Positions 1-13,390 of a DNA stretch of 64,000 bases are shown piece by piece (position 1 is the stretch's first letter; every line of letters starts with the position of its first letter). The DNA is from Aaosphaeria pasadenensis (taxonomy: Eukaryota; Ascomycota; Dothideomycetes; Pleosporales). The notes under the pieces were generated by a model, which was given only the letters and a program-made list of their open reading frames with translations, ran no database searches and had not been told where the DNA came from. Made by a program: the position numbers and the translations under genes. Location of the stretch: positions 248,001-312,000 of the forward strand of contig JAKLMB010000017.1 in assembly GCA_022813625.1 (NCBI GenBank), given 5' to 3'.

Positions 1-1799
1 AATGTCGCTGTCGATGTCATTCGCCTTACGCTTGAGGGTACGATCGGAATTGCCAGAGGAAGGCTTCGCAGGGGAAGGAGCAGCAGAGAGTTTCTTGTGG
101 ACCGGATGGCTGTCCTCGAAGTCGCTGGCGTTGACGGGAGGAGAGGCCGAGAGTGGCGACGGGTTCTTTGGCTTGGTGTTGACGGCAGGCTTGGGCGGCG
201 GCCTGTAGTTGCGTTCCCGTTGGGCAAGGTCCCTGGCAGAAGCTTGAGGTCGAACGCGAGGCGAAGCGCCCTCGCCAGCAGGTGCAGGCTTCTTGGTGCG
301 AATCTTCGTGGCGTTCATGGTGGGTGTATTGCGGTTTGCAGGTGTAGCGGTCTTGGGTGTCGCGGTCTTGGGTGTCGCGGTCTTGGAGGCCGGTGCGGTG
401 GTTGTAGAAGGTTTTGTAGCCTTGGCCGTCTCTTTCTCCTTCACCGGCTCCTTTACCTTCTCTTTCGCCTTCACCTTCACCGCGGGTGCCGGAGCGGCAG
501 CAACAGGCTTCTCCCTCACCACCTTCTTCGGCTTCACTTCAGGAGTATCCTTGCCCTCCTTCACCTTCTTCTCTGCATCTTTGTCTTCCGGCTTCTTCGC
601 AGTGGTCTTCTTGTCCGAGTTCTTGGTCATCTTGTGCACGGGAGTGGAGGGCTTGCGATCCTTCTGCTCGGGTGCTTTGAGGTTAAGTCGAGAGAGGCAC
701 TTGCCCTGGCCCCGCTCTTGTACCGGCAGCAAGATCTGCCAGAGCTTGTCGTCCTTTGGTGTACGAAGTCGGTCGAACGACTTGATGGCGGACTCAATGG
801 CCTTCTCTCGGTCGTCGGAATTCCTGTAGGTGAACTTCCAAGGATTCAGCTCGCACAATGACTTGTCAACAAGCTGCCACCTCTCTTTGTCATCCGGCAT
901 GGGCCTGGCAATCTTGGGCAGGACCTCTCGTATGTTAGCGACCGAAGTCCGACATGTCTCGGCGAGGTAGGTATCTTTGGAGGGTTGGACGGCGAGAAGG
1001 TGGATGAGAGGAGTGCGAAGTGCCCGCAGGACGAGGTTGTGATTGCCGGAAGGCTGCGAGGTCGGTGCCTTGGGCAAGGGCGAAGCGGCGGAGGAGGGTG
1101 TGAGGAGTTGCGACTTGTTGAGGCTCTTCGAGGGCAAACGACGATGGCCGGGGTTGCGTGAGGTTGCGGCATCACCAACAATGGTCCTAGTAGCGACTGT
1201 TAGTCCACCATACCCACCAAAGACAAGGACAAGATCATGCGTGAGGCATACTTGTTGGCTTCCTTGAGCTCGGCCATTGCCGCCATGCTGTTCTTCAGCT
1301 GCTCCAGAGCAGTGTCGACGCCTCCCATGACATCCTCGGCCTTCTGCACAGCGAGACTGTGGTTGATGAGGCCGGCGAATTCCAGGTCGTCATCGTTCTC
1401 GCTGCCGTCGGAACGGTATAACTCGTAGCGGTAGGCCTCGGGGGTGGAGTTCAATACGTGGGTTTTATCGCCGTACTTGAGTTGCTGGGTGCCGGTTAGC
1501 CAAGGGTCCTACGCCATCCTCATTCCTCGAGCTCAACCACCGCCCTTTAGGAGCACCCGACGGAAGAGACTCGGGGTTGAGCAAAAACAAGTTGGCAGAA
1601 GACCTACAGGAGTTCGTCCGAATATTATTTGAGGAGTATTTCCCGAGTTGACGCTCTGCAGGAGCTCGTCGACCATGTCTTGGGTCATCTCGAGCTGCAT
1701 GGCTTGGACGGGTGAGTGCTTAGCATCTTTCGATCCGATGTCGCCATCCGGAGCCCCATGAAGGGCAATGCCATGGGGAGGCATGGCAGCGGCCGCCAT
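1..1799 (-). CDS. ELL: RNA polymerase II elongation factor ELL (3' end off the left edge)
   Basis: ELL-family proteins raise the RNA polymerase II elongation rate in the nucleus. I read three exons on the minus strand: 1608-1799, 1252-1484 and 1-1186 (continuing off the window), 537 codons with no stop. Introns of 123 and 65 nt begin GTAGGT and GTATGC; the second has a CTAAC branch point and both rejoin the frame. The start at 1799 (MAAAAMPPHG) is the first ATG before the conserved N-terminus. Residues 60-150 hold the fungal ELL N-domain (LKYGDKTHVLNSTPEAYRYE, then FAGLINHSLAVQKAED). Around residues 200-290 is the winged-helix region (LRTPLIHLLAV, WKFTYRNSDDREKAI, FDRLRTPKDDKLWQILLP). After it the chain is Lys/Pro/Ala-rich and low in complexity, with a repeated ATPKT unit. 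The C-terminal occludin-like part is not visible. The upstream coding-strand sequence is CT-rich. The family call comes from recognised conserved blocks. Confidence 0.85.
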
Positions 1800-2322
1800 A
1801 TAGTGTGTGCTGATTCGGGCTCTGGCTGGCCTGTGTCGGATAGGAGGATAGAAAGGGGAGAGAATTGCGTGCGGTGTCAAGTCTCGCACCAGAGGACGGT
1901 CGTCAAGGGAAGCGATGCATGGAGAGCGCACCCAGGCACAGGGACGGTCGAGGTCAGCAGACGGATCGGGGGATGGGTGACTCGAGGAGGAGGAGGAGGA
2001 GGTGGTAGTGGTGGTGGAGAGGTGCACTGCAGGCCTCTTGTTGAGTGTAGGTATGAGGTATTTGGGAGAGAGGAAGAGAGGTAGAAAGAGTGTGTATGAG
2101 TGTATGAGTGAGGATCGAGGTGGTGAGGTGTTGAGGTGTTGAGGTGGTGAGAGGTAGAGAGGTAGAGAGGTAGAGAGGTCGGTAGGAGTGGTAGGATAGG
2201 GTAGGTTAGGTAGAGTAGAGTAGGTATTCGAGGTAGAGTAGGGTAGGGTAGAGTATGTACGGTATGGTAAGAGGTGGACGGGGTGACGGGGTAGTGTGCT
2301 AGTAATAGTGGAAGTGGTAGTA

Positions 2323-2365
2323 GTGCAAGTGCAAGTGCAAGTGCAGGTGCCAGTGCAAGTGCCAG
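2323..2365. repeat. GTGCAA hexamer microsatellite
   Basis: Imperfect tandem GTGCAA units with GTGCAG and GTGCCA variants, about seven copies. Confidence 0.8.
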
Positions 2366-3941
2366 TTGCAGGGAGTCGTCCGTCCACTAACGCTTGCTGC
2401 TTCTCTCGCTTTGGGGACTCGGAAGACCGTAAGACAGGACAGGTCAGGACTGGACAGGTCAGGACAGCAAAGGATAGAAAGAGGACAAGAAAAGGACAAA
2501 AAGAAAGACAAGGTCCAAGGTCAGACTGTCATAGTACACCTGTGTAGTGGTGGATGTGGATGAGGGAGTGGGAGAGTTGGGAGAGTGGGTGAATGGGTGG
2601 GTGAGTGAATGATTGAGTGAATGGGTGAGTAAGTGACAGTGAATGAGAGTGAATGAGTGCACGGGTGTCGAAAGGTACCGTCATGAAACGATTGGCTGTC
2701 ACGGGAAAAAGAATGAGGACTCGGTTCATTCTTCGCAAACAATGCGCCGGGGCGGAGGTAGGGCGTGTTTGTATTGACAATGGCAGTGACAATGACGAGG
2801 ATGGAAATAGAAAGAGAATATGAGGAGGTTGACAGCAATTCATTCACCCTTGTTTGTTGCTGTTGTTGAATTGAACTGAATTGAATTGGTGAAGTGAATC
2901 CAAGGTGAATGTGAATGGATGTTGGGCCGGAGAAGCCAGCCAGCCAGCCATCCAGCCCAGCATAATCATAGCCCATACCTTGTACCATTCCCATTACCAT
3001 ACCATACTATTAAAGAGTTACTAATTATACGATACTATACCCGTTTCCTTTCTTCCCTTTCTGTTTCTTTACCCATTCACACCCATTCACCCTACGCTAC
3101 CCTACCACAGTCACTACTTACTTACTGTGTACGGTCACTGGGAATACACTACGAGCGTCTACCGGTACACACAGCACACCACCACTACAACCACACCCAC
3201 ACACACCAAGACATACACCTGACCTACTACACCTACAAGTATACACACCGTCTAGGTAACTTACTATTCCCACCTAATCCCACTCCCTCTACACTGAGTA
3301 CACACTCCTCCACTTCCTCCGAAGGGCGGTATGGATGCGTGGATGCGTGGATGCGTGGATGGTTGGATGACCCCCGGCCCGGGTAGGGCGGTCGAGGCAA
3401 ACACCCTGATTAATTCCTCCTCGTATGTCCATCGTCATCATCATCATCTTCGTCACCACCACCACTACTACCACTACTACCACCACCCATTACCACCGTC
3501 GTCACCGCCCCAGATTGGGAGAGAGCAGAACCACTCAAGAAGACTCATTCAAAATTGGGGCGAATTAATTTAGCAGAGCAGAGACAGAGGTGGTGTGGTG
3601 TACTGTGTAGTAGAGTAGGTGTAGGGTCGGGTAGGGTTGAACGGGATCACCGCCAACCTGGCACCTGATGAGCCTCGAAGCCTCGTTCTGGACTTGGGAG
3701 AGGGAGGGATGGAGGGATGGAGGGATGGAGGAGGCCGAGTCACGCCTACTCCCCAAATCCCAGTGGTCAGTCCTCAAGTCCCAAGTCCGAGTCCGAGTAC
3801 CAACTCCAACTCCACGGCGCGACAGCGATAACAAGGTAGAAATACCTAGAGAGGGAGGGAGACTTGGAAGAGTCTGAGCGAGCGAGTAATAATACTCGTC
3901 CATAGTGCTAGCAACAACGGGCCGCGTCCTAAAGGTGTAGT

Positions 3942-3980
3942 GACTGTGGACTGTGGACTGTGGACTGTGGACTGTGGACT
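3942..3980. repeat. GACTGTG heptamer tandem repeat
   Basis: Five perfect copies of GACTGTG and a partial sixth. Confidence 0.9.
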
Positions 3981-5125
3981 GCGAGTATGTGCCTCGTGCT
4001 ACCTGAATAATCTACGGGGAGGCCATTTCGATACCATCTCATCCTATCCCATCCAGTTCATGTAACCGGTGCCGGTCCCAATTCGGAACATTCCATGCCC
4101 AGATGGGCGTTCCACATGTAAAGATGATAATACTTGACGTACGACCTGTCTACCTAGATACAGTAATAACTACACAGTACCTGGGTATCTACTCGTTGAG
4201 GTACTTATCTACTACCCACCTCTCTGCTCGTATCATTATCATGCTTATTGCCATTGTCCTCAATCATCATTGAGTTACTTGATTGTTGCCACTACTACCC
4301 AAGATAGAGATAGAGGTGGGCGAGTGACCTGTTTAATTATCTTCTTTTCTTTCTTTCTTTCTTCTTCTTCACGGCCTTTTGATAGATTGATGGATTGATT
4401 GGATGAATGATGGATGGACGGCTAGCCAGCTTGGCATTGGCTGGCCGGGGCTGACTGTCCTGCTCCCTCCATCTCATCACTGCCCTTCCTCTTCAAACAT
4501 CCCCCCAATCCTCAATCCCCCTCAAACGATCCTTACCCAGCAGCAGGATGACTGCATCGCCAGATGTTCAGATTCCCAGCCCTTTTGCCTGCTGCTGGCA
4601 CCGCTCATCCCTTTCTGGCGGTCAACACGCCATCGCTCCACTGCCTCGCGGTACGGGACGGGGGTCGCTGACCGACGCTCGTGCTGCGACAATGCAGTTG
4701 GTAGGGCAAGGTAGGGTAGGGTAGGGCAGGGTAGGTACTTGTAGGACATTATTGGCCCTCTTTTGACTCGATCTGGACTTCCGGAACCGAGCCAACGAGC
4801 GGGCGAACGAATGAATGGGACGAATGGCTTTGAATTGACTTGAAAACAATCGAATCCAGTGGATTACTGAATAATGAATGACTGACCAGTGATTGATTTG
4901 CCCTACTCGTACCTATACAGTACACCGGAGTCCAGCATTTCGCCCGTCGCAGAACCGCAGCACGAGTGCCATTTACCAGATTCAGATCCAGATCCAGCTT
5001 CAGCTCCAGTTCCAGTTTCCAGTTCCTCCCCCAAAAAGTCCTGAGTCCTGACCTACCCCGGGCTATGGCGGTGCTAAGCTCAGGGCTCTCCGCGCTCTGG
5101 CTCGTGGCAAATGCACAAGGGACGA

Positions 5126-5186
5126 CAGACGCAGACGCAGACGCAGACGCCAACGAACGCCGGCGACGCCAACGCCAACGCCAACG
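5126..5186. repeat. adjacent CAGACG and CGCCAA hexamer arrays
   Basis: Four copies of CAGACG (5126-5149), then three of CGCCAA (5167-5186). Both units are hexamers, so every frame stays open across them, which produces spurious reading frames on both strands. Confidence 0.85.
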
Positions 5187-5558
5187 CTGGCTTCACCAAA
5201 ACGAAACCCCTCCAGCGAATAGCTCCGCGTTTAAAAAACAACGGCGGTAGCACTGGGAGGGGGCAGGACGGGAAGTGGAATAATACACCACAAACTGGGT
5301 CCCTTCCCTTCCCTTCCCGACCCTGGCAACTCTGGCCGGATCCGCTAGGGTACCTGTTTCGAAAGTGGGCATCGTTCCTGTCCTGTGTTGATTTTGTTTG
5401 AGCCGAGAACCGCAGAGAGATTTGGGAAGTTTTGGGATTGCGATGGATCATGGTTCATGGATGCCGGAGAGCATCACCCGCCCCGCCATACCACTTCATC
5501 GCATCGCATATAACAACGTCCCATCCAATTTATTCAATTCCTCAATCGTTGCAGGGCT

Positions 5559-5586
5559 TGCCTGCCTGCCTGCCTGCCTGCCTGCC
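5559..5586. repeat. TGCC tetramer microsatellite
   Basis: Seven perfect copies of TGCC, followed by degenerate TGCT units. Confidence 0.9.
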
Positions 5587-5895
5587 TGCTTGCTTGCCCT
5601 TCAGGTCAGGTACCGCCCTTTGCATTTCATCTTTTTTTGCCTCGCCCCGGAATTCGCATTGCCTCGTCTTGCCCCACCAATCACATATGAATCATCCGTC
5701 CCCGATCGCACCGAGCAAGCAAGCGTGCGTGCGTGCGTGCGCGCGAGAGAGGGCGGGAAGGACAGGCCAGCACACCAAATGGATGAAGTGTCAGTGTCAA
5801 AGTACCGCCTCGTAAGAGGAGCCAGACCAGACCAGACCAGAGTAACTACTCTCCGTCTCCGGAACATACGTTGGGAGTATCTAGTCGGGGCTAAG

Positions 5896-5929
5896 CACAG
5901 CACATCACAGCACAGCACAGCACAGCACA
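5896..5929. repeat. CACAG pentamer microsatellite
   Basis: About six CACAG units with one CACAT interruption. Confidence 0.85.
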
Positions 5930-7423
5930 ATAGAACAGCACATAGGCACACATCACACGCGCACACGCAAACCCACATCTTTCACACTTACTTACCATAG
6001 GATTCACAGTCTCTGGGAGTACAGATGACATATTTCTCCCTCCCATGTACGGAGTACTCTTCCCACCAAATCCATCGTCCCTTCGCAGGGCTGGACTATG
6101 ACTTACGGTAATGGCCTTGATGACTGATAATCCGTACCGTGTAACCACCGTGTAAGAAGACGCTTCAAGACTCCCACGCACGCACCACTCACGACTCACC
6201 ACCTCCGAACCCTTTCTTTTCTCTCCAAGGCAGCGAGTCCTCCCTCCCTCGCCTCGCCCCAAAGCAAGACAACACACAGAAAAGCGGCCTCCTCCATTCC
6301 CCTTCCCGTGTCTGTCATCCGAGATGGCGGGTCTCCGGCAGTAGGTACAGGTTTTACTACCGTCCATACATACTATCTTGTTTTGCGCGGTTTTACGGAG
6401 AAAACTTACCTATTCCCAAGGGAGGAGGGTGGGGTTTAGCTGGTCTGGCACTGGTGACTGGGTCTGGGTCTGGGTCTGGTTGAACTCGACGGCGGCGGAG
6501 GCGGCGCGACGGGCGAGCTCGTGGCTGGTGGGTAGGATGCATGGGTGCGTTGCGTTGGGTCTTGATTGCTATCATGCCTGTAGTCTGTACGGAGTAGTCT
6601 GTCTATGTGATGTGATATAAATTCGTTTGTCTGCATTGTTTCTTTTGAGAAGGAGAGGGTATGATAGTTTGCCTTCTTCCTCATCAGGTACCATTGCAGC
6701 CCCGTGAAACATGATGCCTGCGCGGTGGTATTACATCAGCCGTCCCTCTCCAGACCAAACGTTCCGATGTGTTTGACGATGTCTTGATCAACGAAGAAAC
6801 CTAGTATATGGTATCGACCAAAGGTTTGGAATGATCAATTCATGCAGACCATTGAATACTCCAACACTCATAATAATTGAAGAGCTCAAAACATAGACGT
6901 CATTCCTCCCCTCTCCCCACCCTCAACGCAAAGCGCAAGGTAGAAGTAAAAGGATAATTCTAGCAAAATGATGATTGCACTTGATATTATGTTTATAATT
7001 TTAAATCACATTGTCAAGTATGAGCAATTTTTGACTAGGAAATGTAGACTCCTCTACATAGAGATGGTCGATATAGTGATAGATCATTGATATATAACAT
7101 GATATCAGAAGGAATTGAGACTGCCTTGACTTGAGTCAATTGTATGAAATGCTTGTCACCACAACAGAACACTTCAAATTATATGTCATGTCTTGATAGA
7201 GAAAGCAAGACAAATATCAAATGGTACCAGAACATGAAAGATGCAGCAAGTTATGAGTAGGTACGTACATACATAAAGTGTGATATCTAGCCAAGACCAG
7301 CGATCACACACCCACGACATCTCCCATGCGACCAAACATGCCGTACCATATCATACAACACGCCCCTACACAAGCAACCAACCAACACATAAACCCCATC
7401 CAACTCACCACTCCTCCTCCCAT

Positions 7424-7448
7424 ACACACACACACACACACACACACA
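7424..7448. repeat. AC dinucleotide microsatellite
   Basis: Twelve tandem AC units inside a C-rich block. Confidence 0.9.
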
Positions 7449-10400
7449 TCTACCTCAACCCCATTCCCACCCGTACACATAACCCAACGGACGGCAGCAC
7501 CCATTCCCCCACCCACACCCTCGGCTCCACCACCACCACCACCGGCTCGCTCGCTCGCTCGACGGCTTCCTCGCTAGAACTAACCTCCCCCCAAGTTTTT
7601 AAACCGGGGCCGGCGCCAACCCAACCATTCGCTTAGTTCCTGCAAGTCTACAAGTACCCAGACATTGGCCTTCTGATTTGTAGCGAGAGGGGAAAAAGTT
7701 GGGGGATTTTTAGGTTTGCGTTAGAGTCACTTTTTGTTTTCTTGGTTTTTGGGGGTGGGTTGAGGGCTTGGGGTTGGTTAGTGTGATTGGTAGGGTTGTT
7801 GCTCTCGTGTGTGAGGGATGGGGATAGGGTGTTCAGTTGTGACTAGATTAGGGAAGAGGACGAGGATGTCGGGTCGGCAACTACAGTCTAACTACCAGGT
7901 GAGAGTATGTACTTTTGAGAGGAAGAGTACAATACACAGAGATAGAGAGATGGTGAGATAGACAAGAGCAGAAGAAGAAAAACCCAGAAGCGAGCGAGCG
8001 CAGTTCGGCCGGTTCGTTTACTTGCATACGAGGCTGCATGGCCCTAACGAGTCGACTACCCCATTTCCAGGCATGACTTTACTCTTTTTTCCCTTCCTTA
8101 TTCTCTGAGTGATTGAGGGGAGGGGGATGCTTTGGGGACGAACGGACATCCCGACGGGAAAAAGAGGGGTTTGCAGATGTCTATTGAGATGGTGGTGCTA
8201 GGCGCAGCGTAGGCGTCGAGGGGTGAGAAATTGGGGAGTGGGAATGTGAAAGAGTACTGTGAGCGAGGGAGGTAGGGAGAATTGTGGTTGATGGTTGTGT
8301 TACCACCTGAAAGAGCCTGAAAGGGACATGGCTTGCTTGTCTGCCTGGCTGTGACTGTGATGTCTCTGCGCCGTCAGCAATGGAGCATCAGCAGCTGGAG
8401 AGTGTGATGGGAGGTCAGTCAGTAATCGATTGACTACATGTATGGATGTCTGGATGGATGAATGTAGTATTTTCGGACCGGGTTGGGCTGGCCAGGCTGG
8501 CTGGCGGAGGAGGATGGAGGAACGAACTCTGAAGCGAAGGACCCTACATACTCCGAACATGCATACATACAAGACAAGTTACAACGCTGTAAGTTTCGGT
8601 ATCGTAAGGTAATAATTGGATGCCCAAGTAACAACGTTTTGGACTGCTTCCTCGGACGTTGATCTGGACGTGGCATGAGCATGGGCCTAAAGATGATGCA
8701 CTGCATGCCAGCAAGCCAGCAAGCAAATAATCATGCGGAACATGCGCCTTCTGGAAGGTTTCTTCCGTCTTTTCCTCAATCTATTACAGTCCGTACCTCA
8801 CCCTTCCCTCCCCACCCCGGGCCCCCAAACTCCTTCCACTCAACTCCTCCTCACGCATCTGTCTAACCGAGCCGAGGGAGGACAGACTTGCAGTAGAACG
8901 ACAATAATGCAATATCATATTATTACCCAGTCGAGCAGAATCTGGAAGACCCAGCGGGGTACGTGTGGCTAGATGAAGTACCACAGGCTCAAGTCACCCG
9001 ACCCCCAGGAAACTATGCCGAGCCATGACGACCCTTCCCTCCTTACACAATCAATAGTGATCTGATCGATGATCGATCATGGTTGGGTGGATGATGCCTG
9101 GGCTCAAGTGAAATCACGAGGAACGAGCTGAGTGGGAAAGATTCAGGGAAAAAGAGAAAAAGCAACATCACCAGCCACCCGTGCTCCGAGACTGACTGAC
9201 TGATTGAATGACTAAACTAGATACTAACCTACGAGTTGAGTGAGTACTTTTATTCATATCTATTCTTGTCCGGAAGACGCATGCATGTGGAGGGAAATAT
9301 GAGTGGAGGAGATGGCATGGCATTGCATGGCATGCTGGCATTATTGCATCGGCAATCCTATTGGAATCGGGAGGTCGTTACTGGTAGTTGCTATTGTATT
9401 GGTTTGTATTACTCGTATCGGCATGCAAAGGACATCCATCGCCTGCCTAGGTACTCTTTTCTCTCCCTCTCCGCGGCTACAAACGAGAGCAAATACTTCC
9501 TGTAGAACGATCACTGCAACAACATGTCAAATGCCTTCTGCCCAGTATTCCAACCACGCTCTCTGTCGACCTCGTCACACATCACATCACAATCCAATCG
9601 TATCATGTTATATGGCACTTCCCCTCCTCTAATCTCCAACCTCGAGCCTCCAATCTCCAATTAATGTCCCGTCCGCGCCAGCCAATCCAGCCGCTGACCC
9701 CGGAATTCCAACTCCTTTCGGCACAGCCAGCATGCCGATAGATTACCCTGCAGTTCTGTCACCTACCTACACTGTACAGGAACGACATGTCCCCAGTGCA
9801 GTAGTAGAATGCAGTACAATACTGTCAGTCTGTCACTACCTACGGCTTACGGCAATGATGCAGCATAACCTTCGTGCGTATATTCGTATCGAGGTACGAA
9901 GTACACATATAATATATCCATCCATTTTACTCCAGCTTCCGGCGGCTGCCTTTTTCTCGGCGAGGCTGTAGATATCTACTCCCTCCATCATACGAGTACA
10001 TCAATGTTCGCACATGATAGTTATACCCACCTGCTTACCCACCTGCCAACAAGTCTACAGAGATCCACAATGCGTGAATTACTTACTCAGCGTCTATCCA
10101 AATGCATGCAACGCCTTCCTACTCACACTCATACTCCGTCGTAGAGTAGTAGCACATCATTCACACCCGGCGACGCCCCCAAAGAAAATCTCCACCTCAA
10201 ACATCATGATTCATTTGCCCCCAACGCCCCTCTCTCCACCCTCTCACTCCCATCCAAATCACGCCCCAAACAACGCAAATCAAACAGTCCTTCATTCAAC
10301 CACTTCAATTCGCCCCCTCTCCCTCCCCTCCGAAACCTTCATCCTCAGTTAATATCAAACCAAACATCAACGTCGCATCGCATCGCATCGCATCCTCCCC

Positions 10401-10691
10401 CCCTACCACCGCCCGCCCCAGCACATCCCATCCCGTACCTTGAAAAGCAATATCGACACCCGTTCTCCCCCTCACAAGAAAGCCAGGGTCCGCGTGGCGT
10501 TACCCTTACCCGACATCCGACGATCGGATTCCCAGGGTAGATTGATTAAACAATTGATCAACCACTGATTCTAACCAACAATCAAGCAAATCAAACAAGC
10601 GGTGCAAGTATACTACTGTGAGGTACGGGGAGCGCAACGGCTGCAACGTCCATGCCGTGCAGTAGTTACGAACCATAACTACATGTGAGGA

Positions 10692-10707
10692 GGGGGGGGG
10701 GGGGGGG
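10692..10707. repeat. homopolymer run of 16 G
   Basis: An uninterrupted run of 16 G at the left border of a G-rich block. Its length could be an assembly artefact. Confidence 0.9.
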
Positions 10708-12768
10708 TTTGGAGATTGCGGGGAGGGGATTACGTAGGCGTGCGATGCGTGGTTTAATATGAGGATATTGGGTGGTTTTTATGAGATCGGGGAGGTTGGG
10801 CTCGTGGGCCTTGTAGGCGGTTGGCCGTGGTTATATTGGTTTGGATATTATATGGGTGGGTTTAAGTGGAGTGCGTGGTTGATTATTCCCATCCGTATCT
10901 CTTTGGGAACGAATGCCGTTGGGTAGTTAATATGTATCGGTTTAGATAGGTAAGTTGGTGAGAGTAGAGTAGATAGACGGTTTGTGGTACTAGATTCGAT
11001 GTCCTTTCGAAAGGGATGCTTTTCGAATCTGCAGGCACGTTGTGCCCTGACATGATCGACTCCCATCGATTTCAGCGTGATCCTCCACTGCGTAATCCAA
11101 GCTCCCAGCGAGAAACAACCTTACGTGAAACGCTGGACCTGCATCGCGAAACCGACATCAAGAAACGTAAACACATACGGAATTGTAGTTGTTAGACTCT
11201 ATAGCTGTCCTTCCTAGTCCGTACTATAACTTCTAATACTCCAATAACACATACACTCGAATCCGGCCCTCAACACCACACTTCCCGACATGCAGACACA
11301 ACCCATGATTGTACCACCTGGGGTATTAATCTAACATACAAAATCACGCATAACTACACCACTAACTTCCCCGCATACCATCCCTCTCCAATTTCCGCCT
11401 CTCGCATTAAATCCTCCCAAGAATCATCAACATACAGTGTTCTTACTCCGTGACCTCAAGGGAGGATCCGTACGAGGAGGCAAGGACTTTTTTCTATTTA
11501 TATCCCATGCCATTTGGTCTAACCCAACCACCTCCCTGTGAGAGGTCCGTGTCCAACCGGATTTTTATTCCCCGAAGATGTTTGGTTTGGGGTGGTTTTT
11601 TGTCCGTTAGGTACCACATTGGATGCTGAGATTTATGCCGCGACCTCGGGCGATGTTGATTAATAGTGTTAGTGATTGATAATGTTCGGAGATGGACGAG
11701 AAAATAAAATACACATGTGTAGCGATCGCTGTAGGGAGGAGACCAAAAAGTTAGATGTACACATTCATCGTGGAAATGACGGAGAAGCATTTCGAACATG
11801 CGAAATGGAAAATCATCGTACGATTCCTACAGGAATCCGTCATATCCGAATGAGACATAGACACTATTCCCTTCCCTCCCAAGGCTGTGATTCGTGAGAT
11901 TGGGTGGGAATAAGGTATGTGAGAGGATGAGTAAGATATGGATAATGGGTTGGTTTCTCTCGTATGTCGGCGTATTGTCGGTCTGCGATTATCGTCGTAA
12001 CTGTTCGATACCTTATGTGATTGATGATCGATGATAAATTGCTCGATCGTGGGGTAGGCGTGCTTGGTAAGATCGACTTGCGATTTGTCGTGTCTAGGAT
12101 TTCCAATGCAAGAAAGTTGGACATGCCAGTCATTAACAAGAGAGATGGGTTTGATGCTGTGATTGGAGATGCTGACTCAGTCAGTGTACGAAACTCGAGG
12201 GAAAGATTATCGAGTTGGTAATGGTGGATAACACATCACAAAGAAACAAAGTCACTTGTTAGAAAGCCTTGCCAGTGCAATGGTTTGGATCATGATATCT
12301 ATGCGGTGCATGATGAAGAGAGGATATGGAAAAGTATACTCCATTTCCTTCCGTGTTCAAATGGCTGGCCTATTGTCTGAAACAGGCCAAACCATTGCAT
12401 TTACTAGAGCAAAGTCACAGAGATCAGAGGGAGAGATGTTGAAGGTATCGTTTGAATTCCTAGTGATGCAATGTGTCTGGAGACTATTCGGTAACGTGGT
12501 GTATCCATAAAGGCGTTGTTCTTTCCAAACACCCTTCACCATTGTTTCCAGACAACCAGCCAGACCGCCAGACTTGCAAGACCCGATCCTGAAATGAAAT
12601 TCGCCATCCATGATCGCTGGCATGCATTAAAAACAAATCCCCACTCCCGGTACGCCTGGGTATCCAACGCCAAGCCAGCACGTGCTTGCAGAAAGATATG
12701 ATGTCGCGTGCAATGTCATAATTGGGCATCGAGAGAAGCCTGAGAATGTAGAGCGGCCAGCAACCACA

Positions 12769-13390
12769 TCATACGGCATTGGCATCGAGCTCCTCGGGAG
12801 TCTTGTGGCGGGCGAGGACAAGACGCTGGAACTCGGCGGGATCCTTATCCCAGAGCTCTGCTGCCTGGCCGTTGAGAGGGCTCGAGCTAATTGCGAATGT
12901 CAGCGTCTTGTTCTGTTTGTACATGATTTGGTGTCCAATATCACTCACTTGTTTGGCTCTCCCAAGAGACTCTGGAGGCTCAGAAGCACACTTCCAATGT
13001 TGTAGATGGCGCTCCACTTGTCCTTGAGGATGTCGAGGCAGATGCGGCCCGAGAAGTCGACGTTGGGGTGGTAGATCGGGGTCTTGAAGAGGACGACGGG
13101 AGGAACATAGGGGTAGTTGTTAGCAAACTCCATGGAGAGCTTGAAGACCAGGTTGGCATAGGGAGTCTCATCCGGGCCGGAGATGGTAGCAGTCCACTTG
13201 GTCATGTTCTCGTCGTCGGGGAAGGCGGTGACGCCGGGGGTCGGCTTGGTCATGATGTCCATGAGTTCCTTCTGAAGACTGTAGAGTGTTATGAGCGTGG
13301 ATTGAAATGTTGTTCGCGGGGTATCTAGACTCACCGACCAGCTACAGTGGCAGAACCGCCGTTGGGGCGGGCGTTGGAAGAAAGAGCCAT
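12769..13390 (-). CDS. ubc11: ubiquitin-conjugating enzyme E2, UBE2C/Ubc11 type
   Basis: An E2 of the UbcH10/UBE2C class, which in eukaryotes supplies ubiquitin to the anaphase-promoting complex to trigger mitotic cyclin and securin destruction. Exons are 13335-13390, 12949-13278 and 12769-12886, giving 167 residues. Introns of 56 and 62 nt have GTGAGT donors and rejoin the frame exactly. The UBC fold is complete: a short variable N-terminus (1-18), LQKELMDIM at the start of helix 1, the YHPNVD motif near residues 88-93, the catalytic cysteine at about residue 99 (GRICLDILKDKW) and SLLGEPN before the last intron. The post-intron block (SSPLNGQAAELW) and the near-empty C-terminal tail match UBE2C rather than the Ubc4/5 class. 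The gene stands alone. Its upstream region carries an unusual CCAAT/ACGCGC arrangement, listed separately. Confidence 0.93.

Larger units (their letters stand above)
1800..6700. other. gene-free, microsatellite-rich stretch (left half of the first desert)
   Basis: No reading frame here looks like protein. The translations are low-complexity runs of Thr, Ser, His or Val that follow simple repeats. From 1960 to 2660 the plus strand is purine/G-rich (GGTAGAGA units at 2140-2185), which is a CT-rich tract on the coding strand upstream of ELL. From 2940 to 3300 it turns C-rich. Several short tandem arrays are listed separately, and two copies of TACGGAGTA lie at 6048 and 6588. Confidence 0.7.
6701..12768. 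other. gene-free stretch (right half of the first desert)
   Basis: No supported gene. 6940-7260 is AT-rich. 7280-7620 is strongly C-rich on the plus strand and 7690-7900 strongly G-rich; the same C-then-G arrangement recurs at 10180-10480 and 10680-10990 (see findings). The longest frames (112 aa at 10014-10352, 101 aa at 11494-11799) show no domain and no spliced continuation. No tRNA or 5S rRNA signature was seen. Confidence 0.65.

Noticed and set aside
4700..4740. GGTAGGG-type repeats resembling telomere repeats
   Set aside because: The unit is not TTAGGG and the array is short and interstitial.
6940..7260. AT-rich segment as a possible mutated transposon
   Set aside because: Only about 300 bp, no terminal repeats, no transposase remnant.
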